Assembly: GCA_022605405.1 (NCBI GenBank)
Contig: JABYQQ010000004.1
Span: forward strand, 434,001-498,000
Direction of reading: 5' to 3'
Source of the DNA: Earliella scabrosa
Lineage: Eukaryota; Basidiomycota; Agaricomycetes; Polyporales; Polyporaceae
Length of the DNA stretch: 64,000 nt
The position numbers were made by a program, and so were the translations under genes. Shown here in pieces: positions 56,911 to 64,000 of this stretch; within the stretch, counting starts at the first letter, position 1, and every line of letters starts with the position of its first letter. Below the pieces are notes generated by a model, which was not told where the DNA came from, did not search any database, and saw nothing but the letters and a program-made list of their open reading frames with translations.

Positions 56911-58140
56911 CCCGACGGTGCCGGTTAGACTGCGTTCGCAGTCAGACGTGAACTATATACGGCCCTCATGATGACACATGGTCCTGAGGCTCATCGGTGG
57001 CTGGTCCCGTGGCGAAGGAGTAGTCCAGAGAAGCGATGTCAATGTCATAGAACGGCCGGTCTGCTGCGCACTAGATTGGCAACGGCACCGTGTGACGTGG
57101 TCGGCTTATAGAGACATGATCGACGGACATCGCGGAGGTTGGGAGAGACCGATGCAGGGAACTAGGAGGCCGTCTGGAGGCCGTGGCCCGTTGACTGCGG
57201 TCCAGTGGGGTGGGTCGCTCTGAGATGCTCAGAACATGCTAATATCCGAATCTCCCGATCGCATGACCTCGCGCGTGATGTTCGGGGCCCGGTCTACCGT
57301 CTATGCATGGTCAAGGGCAAATATTGCGTAGACTACGGGTCAAGACATACCTGCGTTGCAAGGTAAAAGTTATAAGGAGTTTCCCAGGGGTGAAGAAGTT
57401 TCAGCGGGACATTTGTGCGCGCAGACATCGGCTTACACAGCTTGATCGTCGAGTCAATCTTGGGGGAACACTAGTGCCAGGAGAATATGCGGTGCGTATC
57501 GAGACGCAGTTACAGCGTTGTATGCTGCAAATAATATGCCTTAGCGACTTATGAACGACTCCCCTGGTCACCACGTACTTAATTCCTTAGGTCGTTGCGG
57601 TGACTGTACCACTGGGACGAGTCGCCGAGTCTCGACCAAGCGCCAACAACCAGAACAAGAACGCGGTGACGCGCCTGTGGCGTGAGAATTTCCTCTGCAA
57701 CGCTAACGCACGTTCAATGATGCTCAATGTTTCTGAGGGAGACTGACCGGGCTAACAACGAGAAGTTCTGCTCCCAAGAGTGACTGGGAACTGGACGAGT
57801 GCGATCAGATCTGAGACTCCAGCCGCAAGAGCTGAATCTGTAACTGCTCGAAACGAGAGTCCATCTGCTCGAATCGCGGATCCATTGCAGACATCCGATC
57901 TTCTAGGTTCGCTAGGCGGCGCTCTGCTTTCGCTCCTTCAGAGTCTTCGTTCGTGTCTGGTGGATCAGCTCTGAGCTTGGTGGTGTTTCACTTGGACCCT
58001 GAAGCAGCGGATGGGTGTAGACATGTCTTTATGGACGCCAAGCGTCCGGGTTGCTGCCCATGATGTCATACGCTGGCTCGTCGTTCGCCAGCCTCCAGGT
58101 CGTCATGATCCAGCAAACAACGATGACAGATACAACATAG
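56911..58140. other. Spacer, no supported gene
   Basis: Esterase promoter side and 3' flank of DUF6533 copy D. No domain-bearing frame, repeat or RNA is recognised. Confidence 0.5.
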
Positions 58141-59883
58141 TCATTTCCCCTCTTCTTCCTGTGCGTGCGCCCGCCACCCCTCGTTCAGTGCATGGGTCCC
58201 GCCTTCAGTCCCCGTCTCGGTCTCGCTCCCGGCTGCAAACAACGAAGAGCCAATGGAGCCGACTACGCGCCCGAACACCAGCGTGTGCGCCTCAGACGCG
58301 CTCGTCCGGTGCGACGTGTCCGTGCTGTTGAGCTCGAGCGCATACTGATTCGCGGCTTGGAGGTTGAGGAGGAAGCGCGACATGATGATGCCCGTGAACC
58401 TAGTGGGTGATGAGCAAATACCTGGATAGACTCGGAGTGCGGTGAGAGACGGATATGGGACGTACGGTTCGCTGAAGACGGTCGCGAAGGTGAAGTTGGA
58501 CTGCGCGCGCTCTATCTACGTGGGGAGCGCCCCGGTCGTGTCAGTTGTATGGGGCTCGTGGTTCGGTATGGAAGGGCGGGCGCACCGAGAGCACCGTGAG
58601 GAGAAGGTGAAGGGTGTTGAGCACCAATAGGATGCTGAGAGCCGCGCGCCGCGTACGAGGTCATCAACCCGTGAGTGCGTGCACACTCGTCTTCAATAGG
58701 GCCACTCACATGAAGTAAATCGTCCCTGATGTGGCGATGGGTCAGCCATGCAAGCCGGTCGTTCGTTTGACGGGGGAGCTCACCATCGCGGAGGAAAACA
58801 TTGACGAGCGTGTTCTTGAGGAGCGCCTTCCTGAGCCCGCCACGTCGGTACAGAGTGGACCAGGTGACGAGTATGACCACGACGTCCGCTGCTATCAGGC
58901 ATGCTCTAGAGGTTACGATGACTGACATAGATCAGTACATGGGCTCCGGTCGATAGCAGGGTGCGACACACATCTATCAAAGGATATGTTCACTTCGTGA
59001 CTTGTGACCTCGAAGATAGACACGATGGAGCACTTACAGTTGGAACAGCGCCTCGGTCATGTTCTGTACCGCAATACATCCCATCGGTGGCACGTTGATG
59101 CCATCGTACCCGTACGCAAAGATTCCCTGGAGCGAGATGAACATAAGAGGGACGAATGGGCCCGGGCCTGATGTATACTCACGTAGTTCATGCCCACCAC
59201 GACCAACGATAGAAGGAGGACGGCGAGGCCCAGCAGCCTGTTCCTACACAGCGCGTACACGCGAAGTCCAGAGAACGCTGCGAGCACCGCTCAGCACGCC
59301 CATGACTTCTGCCAACAGGAGTGAGGAATACAACATACCTGCCCACGGAATATACTGCGCCACAGTCAAGACTTTGTCGACTTTGACAGCGATGGAGCAT
59401 CTGGGCATATCATCTCACTTGGGGTCCAACAGCCAAAGACGGGAGTCATACCCCTGCCGGTAAAGATGAGCGATCCCTCAACGAATGAACCCAAGCCATG
59501 AGGGGGGGAGAACGTACATTGTCCGTCCAAGGAAGAGCTCCAAGCATTGCATAGATGTTCACGACGAGAATCAAATACCGATTCGCGAGAAAGAGAGCAG
59601 TTGCTCCCGTGAACTTGCGCTTCCAGAAGAGGTCGACTTCCTGGTCGAATGTGATGAACTGCTCGTAGATGACGGCCACTGCGCCCGTTCGTGTGCGTTA
59701 GGTAGGGATTCCTTAGAGATGACCAGCCTGAGGGAGTGTCTCACCGGTAGCGGCGAGGGCACAATAGTCGGATGCGACCCTATGAATCAGTGGATGTAAG
59801 GACATGAGTGAGTCACAGACGCTCTTGGTGGGGAACGGGACTCACCCATTGCTCAGCTCAACGATGATCTCTGCGACGTCCAT
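58141..59883 (-). CDS. DUF6533 multi-pass membrane protein, copy D
   Basis: The ATG at 59883 opens MDVAEIIVELSNG. Exon 2 (RVASDYCALAATG) leads to the signature exon AVIYEQFITFDQEVDLFWKR then TGATALFLANRYLILVVNIY. A helix-rich middle includes LAAFSGLRVYALCRNRLLGL (about 59290-59230) and SRACLIAADVVVILVTWSTL. The last exon carries MSRFLLNLQAANQYALELN and the tail VFGRVVGSIGSSLF, ending at 58141. The tail motif (V-F-R-V-G-I-S/G-S) is shared with copies A and B. Function is unknown; it is probably a plasma- or endo-membrane protein. Confidence 0.8.
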
Positions 59884-61130
59884 TGAGGATGAGATGGGGG
59901 GATAGAGAGTAATTGTCCCGTCAGGGTGTCAGGACGGGAGGTGGCGCATAGATAGGACCGCATTAAGATTGTGCGGCACCTTTACTCGCAACCTAAATTG
60001 GAGACAAAGTTAGTTTTTTCCATAGGACCACTCAGCTGCACCGCCGGTAACGTAAACCGCTCGCAGACTAGCCGCCAAAGGGGCAATTCCGATCATCTAT
60101 CAAGAGAACGAGATCGCAGGATTCGGAGGAGCAGTGAGCGCAGTGAGCGCAGTGCGGTCCCGAGGACAGTGATCGTCGTACCTGCAAATGGTCGTGCAAG
60201 TAGCTTTGTCCTACCATCACCGTGCCCCGAAGCGGTGTGGCCCGTGTGGGGAGAGCTTGCCGGTCACTTTCTGCCCTACGTGGATTGCGACGCAAAGAAT
60301 TGCTGGAGAAGGCATTATACGATAGCACATAGTAGCAGAGCTGTCAGAGGGCATGGGAGGTGAGGTCAGACTGTTGGACTGGTCAAGACTCAACGCTCAT
60401 ACCATACGCGGGGAATATGGGCGAAGAACGCACAATCTCCATCGCGTCTACGCGCGTTCCGAGGATGTGAACGCGTACGCACGCAGGCGCCAGTGATCTC
60501 TATGAATTGTGGGTGCGTCGTGAGGCTCGTCGAAGGAGATAGGCAATAGTGTGCGTCTTCGGACGGGCGACAGCATGCAGCGGACTCTGTGTCGGATTGA
60601 ACGGGATTTAGGGCTGAATGAGCCGGCCTCGGACGCGCTAGTAGGTATCATGAGCTCTACTTCAGCGCGTCACTCGCACCGACATAGCGCGAGATGTTGA
60701 AAACACGCAGCAACGAAGAAGGCAGCTCTTGAAGCTACCACCTATAGAGGTATCCAAGCTGTCAGTGGTCACTGGTAGCAAATAGCGAGCACGTACCCAC
60801 CGACGTTTCTCACGCAACCTCGCTCATTGTCTGACTCTTCAACTTCAAGGGCGTGCGGGTGGCCATGGAACACGATCTTGTTGAATACAGTGTAAGATAC
60901 AGTACTCCTTCTGAGCGGACTCTGGAACCTACCGGCAAAGCCTGCAAATGAGACCTCGTAGATCCTACTGGCAGATATCAGTTTCCGAGTAAGTATCACC
61001 AAACGCATACTGGTTCCTCGTGGTCCCTTAGACCTTGAGGTGTGTAGTAGTAGACAAATGGCGACAGTCCTTCCAGAAGAACGACTGGCTCTGTTGGTTA
61101 GCTAATGTACACTTGTGCCACATTTTTCAA
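59884..61130. other. Spacer, no supported gene
   Basis: Upstream of DUF6533 copy D and of the tRNA. Short frames only. A piece GGCTCTGTTGGTTAGCTA at 61087-61104 looks like a partial copy of the tRNA D-arm that follows. Confidence 0.45.
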
Positions 61131-61227
61131 CGCCGACTAGCTCAGTTGGTTAGAGCGTAGTGCTAATACTCTGAGGAGCTAAACCAAAGGTACGCTAAGC
61201 TCGTCGGTTCGATCCCGGCGTTGGTCA
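61131..61227 (+). tRNA. tRNA-Ile (anticodon AAU) with 23-nt intron
   Basis: D-arm TAGCTCAGTTGGTTAGAGC, anticodon stem TAGTG/CGCTA with loop C-T-A-A-T-A-A, and T-arm GTCGG-TTCGATC-CCGGC all fold. The 23-base intron (CTCTGAGGAGCTAAACCAAAGGT) sits one base 3' of the anticodon, the canonical place. The acceptor stem is CGCCGAC with GTTGGTC: one C-C mismatch at 1-72 and two G-T pairs. Discriminator A. Mature length is 74 nt without CCA, which is not encoded. Confidence 0.88.
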
Positions 61228-61244
61228 TCCTGAGCCTCAATCCG

Positions 61245-61250
61245 TTTTTT
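61245..61250 (+). terminator. RNA polymerase III T-run
   Basis: Six T residues lie 18 bp after the tRNA 3' end. Confidence 0.8.
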
Positions 61251-61400
61251 CCCCCACAACGGGATCATCATCGTCTATCTATAGGGCAGTTTAGTCTCTC
61301 TCCCGGTCCAAAGCGTTCATCCGTGTTGCACATGCTTGGCCTTCGTGCCTCATACATTACAGCATCGTTGCTCATTTCTCGTCCAAGACCAAAAGCTCTC

Positions 61401-62819
61401 CTAACTCCTGCGCACTCTCGCCCTAGGCAGGCCAGTACCTCGTCCTTGACCGCGCAGGAGCCCACGTATTGCGCCTCCACGCGGAAGGAAAGGAGGTCCG
61501 GGTCGTCCACCGCGTCCATGCGATGATGGGTCGACATCCATGGCGTCCCCGCCGTGGCCACTTGCTGCGGCCTCGTAGCCCTTCTCGCCTTCTGCGCCTC
61601 CGCCGCCTCTGCGTCTGTCTGCGCTCCCGCGTCGTGCGTGGCCCGGGGCCCGCGAGCCGTACAGAGCGCCGCGCTTCGCCCCCCTGCCGAACTGGATCGA
61701 GGACGGGACGAGCGAGAGCGAGTCGAGCGCGTTTGTGAGCGAGTCGACGTCTCCCGCTGCGTCCGTCCGTGGGTCTGGAGTGTGTTTCGCCCGCCTGCCT
61801 TTGGGCTTGGGCTTGGGCTGAGATGCGGAGGCGTTGGGCGGCGGCGCTGTGCCGTTTGTGGGTGTTGGCCGTGCGGCAGGGCGTTCGATCTGTATCTTCT
61901 CCAGGAGGATTTCGTCTTCGTCGTCGTCTCCTGCCTCTGATGCGGTCTGTCGGTGTGTGGACGCAACTGTCTCTATCGTCGTCTGGTCGTCCTCAGCGGT
62001 CTCCTCCCCATCTTGGTCTTCTGTGGCCTCGTTCTCGCGCGGCTTCCACGGTCTCCGGAGCATGCTCGCGCCTTCGCCCCACTTCTTGAGGAGGCCGCCG
62101 ACGCCCTTGTTCGTGACGGCGAAGAAGTACTCCTTGGGGTAGCCGTGGGCCTGGATGAGATGCATTCGACGCGTCTTGGGGGTTGAGAATTTGCGGGAGC
62201 ATGTCGCCAAGTGGCACGCAAACTACACCCGACCGGTCGGGAATAAAAGAGAGTTCAAGAAGGGAGCTTCAGTGAAGGTTGGGGGCGGGGGATTACGGGA
62301 GCATACGCACGATCTTCTCACCGCGTTCTCTGCGCACTGCAGCAAGCGGGTCATGGCACTCCGTCTGGTGCTGCGGTAGCATACGTAGCCCGTCAGCGTC
62401 GAGTTTGTAATATCATGCAAGTAGCTGAATAGCGTGCAACTCCGAGGGTGCACACGGCGCGTCTGGGATGGATGAGATTTGAGAGAGGACAGAGAGCCAC
62501 TCACCAGCTCGAGCAGCCGCGCGTCGGGAAACACACACCCGCAGCCCTTCTCCTCGCACACATGCGCATGATACATGGCGTAGTGCGCTTCCAGCTCCCG
62601 TGTTCCTGCGAGAGACGTCGGCCGATTCGGAGGATTGCATGTTGGAGGGAGCGTGCAGAGGATGTTGCTCGGCGCTGCATCCAGCGATGATGTCGATGGC
62701 TCGTGTGGCGGCGGGGTCGCGCTCGTCCGCGCTGCCTTGAGTGTCGGCGAGGACGGTGCAGACGAGGAAGGGGAGAGGTCGTGGGCTGCCGGAGAACGCG
62801 CGCGTTTGAAGGACGCCAT
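61401..62819 (-). CDS. ZNF511-like C2H2 zinc-finger protein (398 aa)
   Basis: Exons 62819-62505, 62370-62311 and 62222-61401 fit in phase. A disordered Ser/Pro N-terminus is followed by three linked Cys/His units: C...ELEAHYAMYHAHVCEEKGC, GCVFPDARLLELHQTECHD, and FACHLATCSRKFSTPKTRRM-HLIQAHGYPKEYFF, matching the layout of animal ZNF511 and its fungal relatives. The C-terminal part is disordered, with acidic (DGEETAEDDQTT), Pro-rich and Gly/Arg-rich stretches and SSIQFGRGAKRG. ZNF511 is a conserved but poorly understood nuclear protein, so a nucleic-acid-binding role is family inference. Near the C-terminus two minus-strand frames are open (61401 end and 61268 end), so the exact tail is uncertain. 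Confidence 0.82.
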
Positions 62820-64000
62820 TTGATCGAAGTAGGCTGGTGGATGTTGGAGATCGAGTTCTCTCTATGGGCGCTTGCAGGTGCATCCTCTCTCCGGTAGTCA
62901 CGGACCGGCGGTCCGACTGTGTCGGCTTTGCCAGAGTGGCAACGTCGCGGGTCGTTCAAACCAAGTTTTGACTCATCTTTATCTCGTCGTTGCCACCATT
63001 CACCAGTCTGTTTTCACGCCACAGAAGTCGTGTACTGACAGATGTATTGCTCTAGCCGGCGGCATGGTAAGCCAAGCATAGCTGACCTTCTAGTGTGTGA
63101 CGCGCGTAGTACTTATCGTTACGCAGCTCAGAGGATGTTGAATGATCCGTGGAAGTCGGGTCCCAACAGCGTTGACGCCTTTCGTTGTTGTTCTTTGAGA
63201 ACACACCACGAATTCAAGTTCGCAGGCCCACTGGGGGCAGAGGCAGACCACCGTCGTGAACATCGACCGTTGCAACCGAGGAGCTATCGGGGTGCACTTT
63301 TGGAACGTGGAGCCGGACAGACGCTGTGAGGTAGGTGTTGGACAGATGCAGCACGACAACTTCCCGCAGCAGATGGTAAAGATGAACCGAAGTGTCGCGT
63401 GAGATGAGCCATTCACAGACTGTTGTCTTTCGCTTGAACACTTCTACAGGACTATTAATGAACCCGACGGCGAGCGATCCGTATAGAAGGCCGGGGAGCT
63501 GTATCAGGTGAGTAGTAGGTACAAGGTCATGTCTTGCGCGCGTTGGATCGACTAGTATTGATCGCACACTCAGCAACGGTTTCTCAGAACTCTTCAACGA
63601 TTTCCGACATCCTCCACATGCAATTAGGACGAGCCAAAGAGTCGAATCCACTCGACAGCCGCGACATAACGTGGAAGCGGGGCTGTGGCTATAGATACGA
63701 CAAATTATCACGCCACCGATTCGCACGTCGTGAAAGACGACACAGCTACCCCAACCAAAAATTATCGCGATCCCCAAACTCTGCCATGTGCTGCCTGAAA
63801 CAAATCGAACACAAACGCCTTGTCCAAACTCTCGTAACAAGCATTCGTATGTCATAATCTCGACGTACTGAGGTGAACGAACACCTTGGCGTACCTCATT
63901 ATCCATCGGTCAACTGACCAGCTAGGTACTCCCACTATCCGCACAAGCAGCGATGAGACGTCCAAAATGTTCCCCAAGACCCAACCCACCCCCCAGTCCG
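62820..64000. other. Window end, no supported gene
   Basis: Promoter side of the ZNF511-like gene. A minus-strand frame at 63214-63906 is open but Cys/Val/Ser-rich without a domain; frames at 63042-63329 and 63534-63857 are equally unsupported. A gene could start beyond the edge. Confidence 0.4.

Noticed and set aside
42180..59883. Biosynthetic cluster (SDR, esterase, membrane proteins)
   Set aside because: No core synthase, P450 or regulator is present; the SDR copies result from an inverted duplication, not pathway clustering.
63214..63906. 230-codon minus-strand ORF
   Set aside because: No motif, odd Cys/Val composition, no homologous pattern recognised.

Overview
The window comes from an Agaricomycete (mushroom-forming basidiomycete), most likely of the polypore type. 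The evidence is GC-rich DNA, many short introns of about 50-75 nt with GTRNGT donors and CTRAY branch points, several genes from families expanded in these fungi (DUF6533 and DUF6535 membrane proteins, FunK1 kinases, fungal BTB proteins, an rva_4-type integrase-core gene), a chromodomain Ty3 retrotransposon, and a tRNA-Ile with a short intron after the anticodon. Exon joins were derived by hand from splice signals and reading-frame phase.

Layout. 1-7.4 kb holds two housekeeping-type genes on the minus strand: a partial Arg/Glu/Gln/His-rich protein and a RanBP3/Yrb2-like Ran-binding protein. 8.9-11.5 kb holds a DUF6535 gene with two in-frame stops. 11.9-21.5 kb is lineage-specific: an acidic hypothetical protein, a small orphan gene, a DUF6533 gene, then a second (orphan + DUF6533) pair in which the orphan is dead. 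22.3-27.9 kb holds a Cys/His zinc-ribbon-like protein, a complete DDE integrase-core protein and a divergent BTB protein. 28.4-30.5 kb holds two decayed genes.

31.8-41.3 kb is a FunK1 kinase gene split by a 6.4-kb Ty3/gypsy chromovirus at the start of its second exon. The two FunK1 halves are otherwise clean, the LTRs start TG and end CA, and a 5-bp target duplication (CTTGC) is visible. The retroelement itself carries an 812-bp insertion between RNase H and integrase.

42.2-43.9 kb is a third DUF6533 gene. 44.8-54.0 kb is the most striking structure: the single-copy vacuolar sorting receptor gene VPS10 (15 exons, 1,458 codons deduced) lies between two inverted arms of about 1.55 kb. Each arm carries an intact, nearly identical 251-residue SDR gene, the bidirectional promoter it shares with VPS10, and VPS10 first-exon sequence. 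54.5-56.9 kb is a secreted type-B carboxylesterase, 58.1-59.9 kb a fourth DUF6533 gene, 61.1 kb a tRNA-Ile(AAU), and 61.4-62.8 kb a ZNF511-like C2H2 protein.

The genes do not form an obvious metabolic cluster. The window reads as conserved cell-biology genes (nuclear transport, vacuolar sorting, zinc-finger protein, tRNA) separated by fast-evolving membrane/kinase/orphan families and transposon damage.
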